From the NCBI RefSeq assembly GCF_034313845.1, contig NZ_JAVIWN010000003.1: 64,000 nt of DNA, one strand, 5' to 3'. The translations under genes were made by a program, and so were the position numbers. Under the pieces are notes generated by a model. That model did not search any database. It was given only the letters and a program-made list of their open reading frames with translations, and had not been told where the DNA came from. Positions 8,049 through 15,520 of the stretch are shown here, piece after piece. Position 1 is the first letter of the stretch. Every line of letters begins with the position of its first letter. Origin of the DNA: Actimicrobium sp034313845 (GTDB lineage Bacteria > Pseudomonadota > Gammaproteobacteria > Burkholderiales > Burkholderiaceae_D).

Positions 8049-8762
8049 ATGCTGGCGAAAACGAAACGCTCCGGCCCGGCCAATTCGCTGTTGGCCGTGA
8101 TTGCCGAATTTCGGGCCTTGCAAGCCGCCGATCTGGACGATATCGGACGCCGCTGCCAATGGCGCAATGCGGTTGCGGGCGAAGTGGTATTGCATTACCA
8201 GGATGACGGGGACAGCATTTTTTTCATTATCCAGGGCACGATCAGGCTGACTCACTATGCGAAATCCGGTCATGAAGTCATTCTGGGTGAGTTGAGCGCG
8301 GGCGACATGTTCGGAGAACTGGCGGCCATTGATGGCCAGCGCCGTTCTGCTACCGGCGTGGCAAGGACCGATACGTTGCTCGCGATCATGCCAGCGGCAG
8401 CATTTCTTGACCTGATCCAGACCAATCCCCAGATTGCCATGGCAACCCTGCGCCGGTTGAGCGGCCAGGTGCGCCGGCTCACCGAGCGGGTGTTTGATTT
8501 CAGCACGCTGGCGGTGCGCAACCGGATTCATGCCGCGTTGTTGCAGCTAGCCAAAGATCCAGTGGCCGGCACCAATCAGGCCATCATCACGCCGGCACCA
8601 ACCCACATCGATCTGGCCAACATGATCAGCACGCACCGCGAAGCGGTCACGCGTGAATTGAATGAACTGGTGCGTGACAAGTTGATCCGTCGCGAAGAAC
8701 ACAGCATCGTCATCCTGGACATCGAGCGGTTGCGCCGGATGGTGCAGGCGGTACGCGGCTAG
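8049..8762 (+). CDS. Crp/Fnr-family transcription regulator
   Basis: A 237-residue regulator with an N-terminal cyclic-nucleotide-binding domain (about 15-130) and a C-terminal Crp-type winged helix (about 150-232, PTHIDLANMISTHREAVTREL as recognition region). The phosphate-binding cassette is intact: G89-E90-L91 and R99-S100-A101, the residues that hold cAMP in E. coli CRP. There are no clustered cysteines of the FNR type. An AGGAG Shine-Dalgarno precedes the ATG. Encoded in the same locus as a cyclase and downstream of a CRP-like operator, it is the obvious candidate for local control by cyclic nucleotide. That link is inference. Confidence 0.85.
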   Translation: MLAKTKRSGPANSLLAVIAEFRALQAADLDDIGRRCQWRNAVAGEVVLHYQDDGDSIFFIIQGTIRLTHYAKSGHEVILGELSAGDMFGELAAIDGQRRSATGVARTDTLLAIMPAAAFLDLIQTNPQIAMATLRRLSGQVRRLTERVFDFSTLAVRNRIHAALLQLAKDPVAGTNQAIITPAPTHIDLANMISTHREAVTRELNELVRDKLIRREEHSIVILDIERLRRMVQAVRG

Positions 8763-8969
8763 CGAGCGCATCGTACGCGCTGTCAACCGCTTGTGCGCAT
8801 TGCGTGTGCTCTTTGCGTGGTTTTACTCACAGATTTCTGCGATCCGTTTGCCTATGCTTGTCCTGGCAATTGGCCGGCGAGCCCGCTGTGCAAGCCGTTG
8901 CCTCACGCGCCCAGCGGCCACTCTGGCCATCACTTTGACGCAGACCGATTCGATTTGAAAGGTGCCATC

Positions 8970-11036
8970 ATGAACATGACTATGAACACGTCTCTTGCAG
9001 AACATCCCGTGCGGTCCAGCAATGCCGTGCCAGCCGCCGCGACCGACTTTGTCGCCTCCTTCCATGCGATGCCATTAATTGAACCCGGCCTCGATTGCGA
9101 CGACGCCCAGGCCCAAGTCGAACTGGCGATGGCGTTGCAGCAGGCCGGCAACCTGTCCGGTGCCGTGACGGCCTATGCGCGTGCCATCGCGCTGCAGCCG
9201 GAATGGCCGCAAGCCTATGCGATGCTGGGCATTGCGCTGCAGTCGCTGGGGCAGGTCGACGATGCCATTGGTGCCTTCCGTCGGGCCGTTCAATTGGCTC
9301 CCGATGATGCGCAGACCTGGTCCAATCTGGGCGTACTGCTGCAGGAACGCGGCCGCTCCGGCGACGCCATCGACGCGCTGCAACATGCGCTGCGGCTCAA
9401 GCCGCGCTTTACCGAAGCCCATGCCAATCTGGGCGTAATCCTGCGTCTGCAAGGACGGCTCGACGAAGCGATCGAGGCGTTTCGGCACGCACTAGCCTTG
9501 CGGCCAAATTATGCCGAAGCGCATGCCAATCTCGGTGTCTGCTTCAATCAGCTTGGCCGCAGCGAGGATGCCGCCAATGCGTTGCGGGTTGCCACCATTC
9601 TCAAGCCGGACTATGCCGAGGCGCATGCCGATCTGGGCAGGGTGATGATGACACTGGGCCGTCCCGGCGACGCTGCTGCCGCGTGCCGCACCGCCATCAG
9701 TCTCGGGATGGAAACCAGCGACAACTATCTGAGCATGGGCGTGGCATTGCAGGATATCGGTCAGGCCGACGACGCCGTTGCGGCTTACCAGCGTGCCATC
9801 GACCTGTCGCCGGACTGCGCCGATGCGTGGTCCAATCTGGGTGTGGTGCTGCTTGAACAATCGCTGCACGACAAGGCGATCGCCGCATTCCGGCAGGCCG
9901 CAGCGTTGAACCCGTTGCATCCGCATGCGTTTGCCAATCTGAGCATTGCGCTGCACGAACGAGGCGATGACGAACAGGCAGCCCAGTACTTCGAGCAGGC
10001 GGTCAGGCTCAATCCTGACGATGCCGATGTGTACTCCAATTTCGCGATGGTACGGATTCATCAGCAGCGCTTCGACGAGGCGCTGGTGCTGCTGGGCAAG
10101 GCCGCCGACCTGAACCAGAATCACGGCCGTCAGCTCGGCGAACGCCTGGCCGTTCCTGCCTACCGGATCAAGCATGACCGGGAACAAATGGCCCTGCTGC
10201 GCGAGCGCGGGTTGCTGGTGCCGGAGTTCGCGGACTACGCCGATGCGCTCGATGCGCTGTGCGTGAGTCGATCATTGGCCGCAGACAGCACGACAAACTT
10301 GCTGATCGACGCTGAGACGCTAAGTCGTATTGCACCGTCTTACAATCGGCTGGTCCATCTGCCGGCACCTGTCGCGTTCAACGGACCGTGCCTCAATCCG
10401 CAACTCGACATTGTCCAGCTGGAACGCGCCTATCTGGAGTCCAGGCCAGAGGTGGTCTGGGTGGACGATTTCCTGTCGCAGTCCACGCTGGAGGCGATTC
10501 GCAATTTTTGCCATGAAGCGACGGTGTGGAAGAAGGAATACCCGAACGGTTATCTTGGCGCGACACTCAAGGATGGCTTTGCGTCGCCGCTCATTCTGCG
10601 CATTGCGGAGGAATTGCGGACCACGTTTCCTGCCATTTTTGGCAGGAATCTGCTGGAACAGGCGTGGGCTTTCAAGTACGACAGCACGATGAAGGGCATT
10701 AACGTGCACGCCGATTTCGCTGCCGTGAATGTCAACTTCTGGATTACCCGCGAAGCAGCCTGTCTGGACCCGGAGCGCGGTGGGCTGGTGATCTGGGATG
10801 TCGCAGCGCCACGCGACTGGAGCTTTCAAAAATATAACGGCGACGAAGCGCAGATCCGGCGCTTTCTCAGCGAGTCCGGTGCCAAATCGATCCGGGTGCC
10901 GTACCGCGAAAACCGCTGCGTGATTTTTAACTCGACGCTGTTTCATGAAACCGACCGCTTCGCTTTCAACGATGCCTACCAGGACAGGCGCATCAACGTC
11001 ACGCTGCTGTATGGCAAAGGTTTGAAAATGCGATAA
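8970..11036 (+). CDS. TPR-repeat protein with C-terminal 2-oxoglutarate/Fe(II) oxygenase domain
   Basis: With the ATG at 8970 (GAAAGG seven bases before) the protein has 688 residues. About eleven TPR units (about 50-420, repeated patterns such as YAEAHANLGV) are followed by a linker and an oxygenase domain. This has the iron triad H580-A-D582 and H659, and Arg673/674 placed to bind 2-oxoglutarate (DRRINVTLLYG). Such enzymes hydroxylate protein side chains. The TPRs may hold a substrate, and the Lys/Arg/Thr-containing repeat protein is a conceivable target, though nothing proves it. Upstream in-frame starts to 8793 add a Cys/Pro-rich segment unlikely to be translated. A 207-bp gap separates it from the regulator gene and contains a weak CRP-like box. 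Confidence 0.8.
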   Translation: MNMTMNTSLAEHPVRSSNAVPAAATDFVASFHAMPLIEPGLDCDDAQAQVELAMALQQAGNLSGAVTAYARAIALQPEWPQAYAMLGIALQSLGQVDDAIGAFRRAVQLAPDDAQTWSNLGVLLQERGRSGDAIDALQHALRLKPRFTEAHANLGVILRLQGRLDEAIEAFRHALALRPNYAEAHANLGVCFNQLGRSEDAANALRVATILKPDYAEAHADLGRVMMTLGRPGDAAAACRTAISLGMETSDNYLSMGVALQDIGQADDAVAAYQRAIDLSPDCADAWSNLGVVLLEQSLHDKAIAAFRQAAALNPLHPHAFANLSIALHERGDDEQAAQYFEQAVRLNPDDADVYSNFAMVRIHQQRFDEALVLLGKAADLNQNHGRQLGERLAVPAYRIKHDREQMALLRERGLLVPEFADYADALDALCVSRSLAADSTTNLLIDAETLSRIAPSYNRLVHLPAPVAFNGPCLNPQLDIVQLERAYLESRPEVVWVDDFLSQSTLEAIRNFCHEATVWKKEYPNGYLGATLKDGFASPLILRIAEELRTTFPAIFGRNLLEQAWAFKYDSTMKGINVHADFAAVNVNFWITREAACLDPERGGLVIWDVAAPRDWSFQKYNGDEAQIRRFLSESGAKSIRVPYRENRCVIFNSTLFHETDRFAFNDAYQDRRINVTLLYGKGLKMR

Positions 11037-11045
11037 GCCGTATTG

Positions 11046-11663
11046 ATGACAACCTTGATCCCTTCATCGCGACTGCTGGCCTGCACGCTGCTGTGCCTGC
11101 AGTCGGTCGCGACTGCCGCGCCGCGCGTCGTGACCTCGTTGCTGGAAATGCGCCAGCAGCATGTCATTGTCCAGAAATTCGATCTCAGCTGCGGCGCGGC
11201 GGCACTGGCTACGCTGCTGCGCTTTCAGCATGGCGAACCGGTCACCGAGCGTGACGTCGCGACTGGCCTGATGCGGCGCAGCGAATACATCGATGATCCC
11301 GATCTGATTCGGCGGCGCGAAGGGTTTTCGCTGCTGGACCTGAAGCGCTTTGTCCAGTCACGCGGTTATGACGGAGTGGGGTTGGGCAATCTTGATCTGG
11401 ATGACTTGATGCAGTACGCGCCATTGATGGTGCCGGTGAACTTGCACGGCTACAACCATTTCGTGATTTTTCGCGGCAGCGTCAATCACCGTGCCGTGCT
11501 GGCTGATCCTGCCTGGGGCAATCGCAGTATGCCGCTCGATGACTTCCTGAAGGCCTGGATTGACTTCCCGCAATTAGGTCGGGTCGGCTTTCTGGTTCGA
11601 CGCCACGATGGCCAAGCGGCGGCCAACAATCTGCTGGCCTTGCCGCCAGGGGTAATCCAATGA
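11046..11663 (+). CDS. Periplasmic C39-family cysteine peptidase (FapD-like)
   Basis: A 205-residue peptidase with a signal peptide (to about residue 25) rather than an ABC transporter fusion. The papain-like C39 residues are all visible: oxyanion Gln43, nucleophile Cys49 (in DLSCGAAALATLL), His138 (NHFVIF) and Asp154 (DPAWGN). Stand-alone periplasmic C39 proteins occur in functional amyloid (Fap) operons as FapD, next to the FapF exporter. Here the next gene is such a barrel and overlaps by four bases. It could trim the LDRVTAG leader of the repeat protein. The start ATG is preceded in frame by TTG; no strong Shine-Dalgarno is seen. Confidence 0.8.
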   Translation: MTTLIPSSRLLACTLLCLQSVATAAPRVVTSLLEMRQQHVIVQKFDLSCGAAALATLLRFQHGEPVTERDVATGLMRRSEYIDDPDLIRRREGFSLLDLKRFVQSRGYDGVGLGNLDLDDLMQYAPLMVPVNLHGYNHFVIFRGSVNHRAVLADPAWGNRSMPLDDFLKAWIDFPQLGRVGFLVRRHDGQAAANNLLALPPGVIQ

Positions 11664-12742
11664 ACCGCTCGCACTCTTGGGCCCTCGGGCTGTGTGTGCT
11701 GCTCGCGGGCAGCGCCGCTGCACATGCTGACGATCAGGCCGGACTACTGGAACAGCTGCGGCAACGCGACCAGCAGATTCAGATACTGCAGGAAAAAATC
11801 CGTCGCCTTGAACGTGATCAGCGTCCGCCGGCAGTGTCGCAGCAACCCGCTGCGGCCACGGCCACCAATGCCAGCAGCATGTTTGCGGTCGACGCGCTGT
11901 CGGCCGAGCGCGCACTGGAACGGACATTGACGCAATCAGGCGCCTTATTGCTACCTGTCGGTCAGGCCGAACTGCAGTTTGGCGCAAGTTATGCGTACAG
12001 CCAGCAGCAGGCCCCGACGCTGATCGCGCAGGACAACCGATTCGTAGCCGGCACCACGGCATTGCGCCGGCAGGATGTCGGTGCCACCGTCACGGCGCGT
12101 TTTGGCCTGCCTTCCGATGCACAACTCGACGTCACGTTGCCGTATCGCGTTATCCGGCAATCGCTGATCGAGCCAGTGGATGCCGGGAGCGACCGCGAGA
12201 CCCGTCGCGCCAGCACTAGCGTCGGTGACCTGTCGCTCGGATTGGCAAAAACGCTGATGCGCGAACAGGGCTGGCGACCAGACCTGATCGGGCGCATCGG
12301 CTGGACGGCCGGAAACGGGAAAGAAACCAGCAACGACATTCACATCGGCGACGGTTTCAGAAAAATTCGCGGCGAACTGACCATGCTCAAGCGTCAGGAC
12401 CCTATCGTATGGACTACCAATCTGGCCTACGAATCCACCTTCAAAAAAGGCGCATTCCAGCCCGGTGCGCAAGTTGGCCTGTCATTGGCCGCATTGCTGG
12501 CAGCCAGTCCGGAGTCGTCATTGAGCGTGGGCGTTGATCAGACCTTTTCGAGAGCAAGCCGGATCAATGGAGTCAGCGTGGCCGGCAGCGATCAGCGCGC
12601 CGCTGTACTCACGCTGGGTGCGAGCTCGCTGATCGGCAAGAACACGCTGCTGTCGGTGTCGGCCGGCATCGGGCTGACCCGCAACACGCCCGATTACGTC
12701 ATCAATGTGGCCCTGCCGATCCGCTTCGATCTGTTCAATTAG
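11660..12742 (+). CDS. Outer-membrane exporter with N-terminal coiled coil (FapF-like)
   Basis: A 360-residue protein: a signal peptide (to about 24), a heptad-rich coiled coil (about 26-55, LLEQLRQRDQQIQILQEK), a linker, then a beta-barrel (about 95-360) with alternating polar and hydrophobic residues, of the type annotated as Phenol_MetA_deg transporter. This order of parts matches FapF, the trimeric pore that exports amyloid subunits in Pseudomonas. The start overlaps the C39 peptidase stop (ATGA), so the two are translationally coupled. Metal or aromatic-compound transporters share the same barrel fold and remain an alternative. Confidence 0.75.
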   Translation: MNRSHSWALGLCVLLAGSAAAHADDQAGLLEQLRQRDQQIQILQEKIRRLERDQRPPAVSQQPAAATATNASSMFAVDALSAERALERTLTQSGALLLPVGQAELQFGASYAYSQQQAPTLIAQDNRFVAGTTALRRQDVGATVTARFGLPSDAQLDVTLPYRVIRQSLIEPVDAGSDRETRRASTSVGDLSLGLAKTLMREQGWRPDLIGRIGWTAGNGKETSNDIHIGDGFRKIRGELTMLKRQDPIVWTTNLAYESTFKKGAFQPGAQVGLSLAALLAASPESSLSVGVDQTFSRASRINGVSVAGSDQRAAVLTLGASSLIGKNTLLSVSAGIGLTRNTPDYVINVALPIRFDLFN

Positions 12743-12771
12743 GTCGACTGGACCGCCCGCGCAGGCACGAC

Positions 12772-12801
12772 AAAAAAGGGGCGGCTCGTTTGAGCCGCCC
12801 C
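12772..12801 (-). terminator. Intrinsic terminator of the DUF4148-like gene
   Basis: GGGGCGGCTC (12778-12787) pairs with GAGCCGCCCC (12792-12801). On the reverse strand the stem is followed by six T residues. On the forward strand there is no T-run, so it may only partly stop the exporter transcript. Confidence 0.85.
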
Positions 12802-12833
12802 TCCTCGGTTGATTCGCGTTGTCGCGATGTCAA

Positions 12834-13130
12834 TTAGCTACCGGTATCGCCGATATTGGTCGAACGATGGTTGCGCACGGATTCGGTCGCTTCCTTGCGT
12901 ACGGCAAGGCGGGTGCGTGTAGTGGTGGTCGCTGGTTGCTCGAAGGCACCAATGTCACCGTGGGCGTAAGCGATCTGATCACGGTCGCGCAGTACTTCGG
13001 CCCGGACGTCGGCGCGGGTTTTGGTCGACTGGAAGTTATCCATTTCCGGGAAAGGCATCAGGTCGGCGGCGAAGACGGAGCCTGCGGCGGCGAACATGGC
13101 AACTGCGGCGATTAATTTTTTGGCATTCAT
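12834..13130 (-). CDS. DUF4148-like small secreted protein
   Basis: A 98-residue protein with a clear signal peptide (MNAKKLIAAVAMFAAAG, cleavage after VFA) and a mature part containing TRADVRAEVLRDR, the motif of the DUF4148 family common in Burkholderiales, followed by a Thr/Arg-rich tail. The function of the family is unknown. TGGAG lies eight bases before the ATG on the gene strand, and a strong terminator follows. It is convergent with the exporter gene and is its own transcription unit. Confidence 0.7.
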   Translation of the reverse strand: MNAKKLIAAVAMFAAAGSVFAADLMPFPEMDNFQSTKTRADVRAEVLRDRDQIAYAHGDIGAFEQPATTTTRTRLAVRKEATESVRNHRSTNIGDTGS

Positions 13131-13345
13131 GGTGTTTCTCCAGAGAAGTTAATTGTTGTTAAGGTGATGAGTAATGACTTGGCACCTCCGGATCGTCTTC
13201 CGATTCGGCGTCTGCGCCTCGGTGAGTTGCATCCGGTAGTGCCTTGCTCTCATCGATGAACAAAGTTTATACGTTGCTGTATCCGCAAAAAAGACGATTA
13301 AACGCAACGTACTGTTGCTGATAACGGAATGGTGCGCGTTCTCGT

Positions 13346-13411
13346 TCTCGCTCTCGCTCTCGCTCTCGCTCTCGCTCTCGCTCTCGCTCTCGCTCTCGCT
13401 CTCGCTCTCGC
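13346..13411. repeat. Hexanucleotide microsatellite (TCTCGC)11
   Basis: Eleven perfect copies of TCTCGC with no interruptions, preceded by a degenerate copy. It lies about 440 bp before mraZ and 215 bp upstream of the DUF4148-like start codon. Confidence 0.95.
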
Positions 13412-13716
13412 TTCACCCGTATTCGCCAGGCGCTCCGTGCGTTTGTTCGGTTGAACAGCAAACCTTTCTTCGATCCATCAAGTTCTCCAAAGACGCCATT
13501 GCTACTTTGATCTCGGTGTCTCGTCCCTGTCGTCTTTTGAATTATCTTTTGTAACCTTTATTGTCGAACTTTATGTCAGTCAGCTCAGGCGCTACTTTCA
13601 ATGTCACTCATAAGTCCTTCATTTTGAACGTTTAACTATTTGAGTGTTGCATCAGAAAAACTCGCTAAGTCGTTGACTTCATTGGAAAAATCACTATTTT
13701 CTTCATTCATAATTAC

Positions 13717-13745
13717 TTGACCGAAAATTCAGCATCCTCTAAAGT
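13717..13745 (+). promoter_or_regulatory. mraZ (dcw cluster) promoter
   Basis: TTGACC at 13717-13722 and TAAAGT at 13740-13745 are separated by 17 bp, which predicts a start near 13752. The MraZ-type repeats begin at the -10 and run over the start site, as expected for autorepression. Confidence 0.55.
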
Positions 13746-13780
13746 GGATATCAGTGTGAAAAAGTGCAGTTTTGTGGGAT
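13744..13780 (+). promoter_or_regulatory. MraZ operator: four GTG boxes at 10-bp spacing
   Basis: GTGGA (13744), GTGTG (13754), GTGCA (13764) and GTGGG (13774) start exactly 10 bp apart. MraZ proteins are known to bind direct TGGGN repeats separated by five bases. The first and last units match best; the middle two are degenerate. Confidence 0.65.
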
Positions 13781-13851
13781 GAAAGCAAGACTCTTTCATT
13801 TTCTTTTTTGCAATAAATGTCACTGAAATCACAATTCAAGGGGAATGCAGG

Positions 13852-14280
13852 GTGTTTCAAGGGGCTTCAGCACTAAATCTCGATGCGAAAGGACGGATGT
13901 CAATTCCTGCCAGGCATCGTGACGCGCTGGCATTGCAGTGTGAGGGAAGCATCACGCTGACAAAGCATCCCCATGGCTGCCTGTTGTTCTTTCCTCGCCC
14001 GGTGTGGGAGACGCACCGTGAGCAGATTGCGGCCTGGCCGATGTCGGCGCGTTCCTGGCAGCGTATTTTTCTGGGCAATGCGTCCGATGTCGAGATGGAT
14101 TCCACCGGTCGCATCCTGATCGCGCCTGAGTTACGCGCTGCCGCAGGTTTGTCGCGCGACGTCATGCTGCTCGGGATGGGAAGCCATTTCGAGATTTGGG
14201 ATGCCGCCAAGCTGGCCGAGAGCGAAGCCGCGGCAATTGCCACCGGCATGCCCGATGTATTAAGCAATTTTTCTTTTTGA
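13852..14280 (+). CDS. mraZ: Transcriptional regulator MraZ
   Basis: A 142-residue protein with two SpoVT/AbrB-like MraZ domains, each with a D-x-K/x-G-R core (NLDAKGRMSIPARHR near 9-23, DSTGRILIAPELR near 83-95). It binds repeats upstream of its own gene and controls the dcw cluster. Translation starts at GTG 13852, placed eight bases after AAGGGG. It is the first gene of the cluster and lies five bases before rsmH. Confidence 0.95.
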   Translation: MFQGASALNLDAKGRMSIPARHRDALALQCEGSITLTKHPHGCLLFFPRPVWETHREQIAAWPMSARSWQRIFLGNASDVEMDSTGRILIAPELRAAAGLSRDVMLLGMGSHFEIWDAAKLAESEAAAIATGMPDVLSNFSF

Positions 14281-14285
14281 GCCCC

Positions 14286-15251
14286 GTGAATACTTTATCC
14301 GTGGCCCCCGAGTTCCTGCATCGTACCGTCCTGCTGGAAGAAGCTGTTGATGCACTTGCACTGCAAGGTGCGCGCAGCGATGGCATTTACCTTGACGGGA
14401 CGTTTGGCCGTGGCGGCCACAGCCGCCGCATTTTGTCTGCTCTGGGTGAGGGCGGTCGTCTGGTCGCCTTTGACAAGGACCCGCAGGCAATTCTGTCTGC
14501 CAGCGAGATCACCGATTCCCGCTTTGACATCGTGCATGACAGCTTCGCCACGCTGGACGCGGCCCTGTCGGCCCGTGGCATCGGGCAAGTCGATGGCGTG
14601 CTGCTGGACCTTGGTATTTCGTCACCGCAAGTCGATGATGCGGCGCGTGGCTTCAGCTTTCGTGCCGACGGCCCGCTCGACATGCGCATGGACACCACCC
14701 GAGGCTTGTCTGCTGCCGAATGGCTTGCCACTGAAACCGAACAAAACATTGAGAAAGTGATTCGTAATTATGGGGAAGAACGGTTTGCTTTTCAGATTGC
14801 AAAGGCGATTGCTGCTAGCCGGGCAATCGAGCCAATTTCAAGCACACGACAGCTTGCCCAGATCGTGGCACGCACCGTTAAAACCCGTGAAAAAGGCAAG
14901 GACCCGGCTACTCGGACCTTTCAGGCTATCCGGATTTACATCAATCAGGAACTTGAAGAACTCGAAATAGGCTTGCAGCAAGCCTATGCGCGACTCGCTC
15001 CGCACGGCCGTCTGGTCGTGATCAGTTTCCATTCGCTGGAAGACCGCATCGTCAAGCGCTTCATGGCATCGAAGGCGCATGTCGAGCAGCCCGACCGACG
15101 TTTGCCAATCCGGGCAGTCGACTTGCCGCAGCCAGAAATGATCCTGATTTCAAAAGAGAAGCCCTCGGCCGACGAGGTTGCCGGTAATCCGCGTTCGCGC
15201 TCGGCAGTCATGCGCGTCGCGCAACGCTTGCCGGCAGGGGGAGCGCAATGA
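14286..15251 (+). CDS. rsmH: 16S rRNA (cytosine-1402-N4)-methyltransferase RsmH
   Basis: Methylates C1402 of 16S rRNA using S-adenosylmethionine. A protein of 321 residues, normal for the family, with the N-terminal HRTVLLEEAVDAL, the SAM-binding YLDGTFGRGGHS (about 33-45), GVLLDLGISSPQ (about 105), and the C-terminal FHSLEDRIVKRF. The start is taken at GTG 14286, just after the mraZ stop, because the conserved N-terminus begins there. No clear Shine-Dalgarno exists, so it is probably coupled to mraZ. Its stop overlaps the ftsL start. Confidence 0.95.
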   Translation: MNTLSVAPEFLHRTVLLEEAVDALALQGARSDGIYLDGTFGRGGHSRRILSALGEGGRLVAFDKDPQAILSASEITDSRFDIVHDSFATLDAALSARGIGQVDGVLLDLGISSPQVDDAARGFSFRADGPLDMRMDTTRGLSAAEWLATETEQNIEKVIRNYGEERFAFQIAKAIAASRAIEPISSTRQLAQIVARTVKTREKGKDPATRTFQAIRIYINQELEELEIGLQQAYARLAPHGRLVVISFHSLEDRIVKRFMASKAHVEQPDRRLPIRAVDLPQPEMILISKEKPSADEVAGNPRSRSAVMRVAQRLPAGGAQ

Positions 15252-15520
15252 CCGGACGCCTCAATCTGATACTGACAATCTTGCTGGTGCTGTGCGCGCT
15301 GTTGCTGGTGAATGCGCAATACCAGGCGCGGCGTCTGTTTATCGAGCTCGAACACACCCAGTCACTGGCGCGCCAGCTCGAAATCGAATGGTCGCAATTA
15401 CAGCTGGACCAGTCCACGCTGGGCAAGCATGTGCGCATCGAAGCCAGTGCCCGGCGCGATCTGAATATGGTGTCGCTGACGCCGGCGCGTATCCAGTACC
15501 TGACCACGGACGCCAAATGA
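15248..15520 (+). CDS. ftsL: Cell division protein FtsL
   Basis: A 90-residue bitopic membrane protein of the divisome, partner of FtsB and FtsQ. One membrane helix (about 5-22, LILTILLVLCALLLVNA) is followed by a periplasmic coiled coil (about 27-70, with LEHTQSLARQLEIEWSQLQ). Size and position between rsmH and ftsI identify it, although FtsL sequences are poorly conserved. It overlaps both neighbours by ATGA. Confidence 0.9.
   Translation: MTGRLNLILTILLVLCALLLVNAQYQARRLFIELEHTQSLARQLEIEWSQLQLDQSTLGKHVRIEASARRDLNMVSLTPARIQYLTTDAK

Larger units (their letters stand above)
13131..13851. other. 720-bp intergenic region before mraZ
   Basis: No credible gene. The left part should hold the promoter of the DUF4148-like gene. 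The middle holds an 11-copy hexanucleotide repeat. The section 13500-13740 is clearly richer in A+T than its surroundings. The right end holds the mraZ promoter and operator. Frames running through the hexamer encode only Leu-Ser or Arg-Glu runs and are not genes. Confidence 0.7.

Noticed and set aside
12819..13115. Forward frame opposite the DUF4148-like gene
   Set aside because: No signal or Shine-Dalgarno; the reverse gene has a signal peptide, ribosome site and terminator.
13346..13411. Possible CRISPR array
   Set aside because: Units are 6 bp with no spacers; no cas gene is in the window.
13267..13554. Frames coding for Leu-Ser or Arg-Glu runs
   Set aside because: They only translate the TCTCGC microsatellite in different phases.
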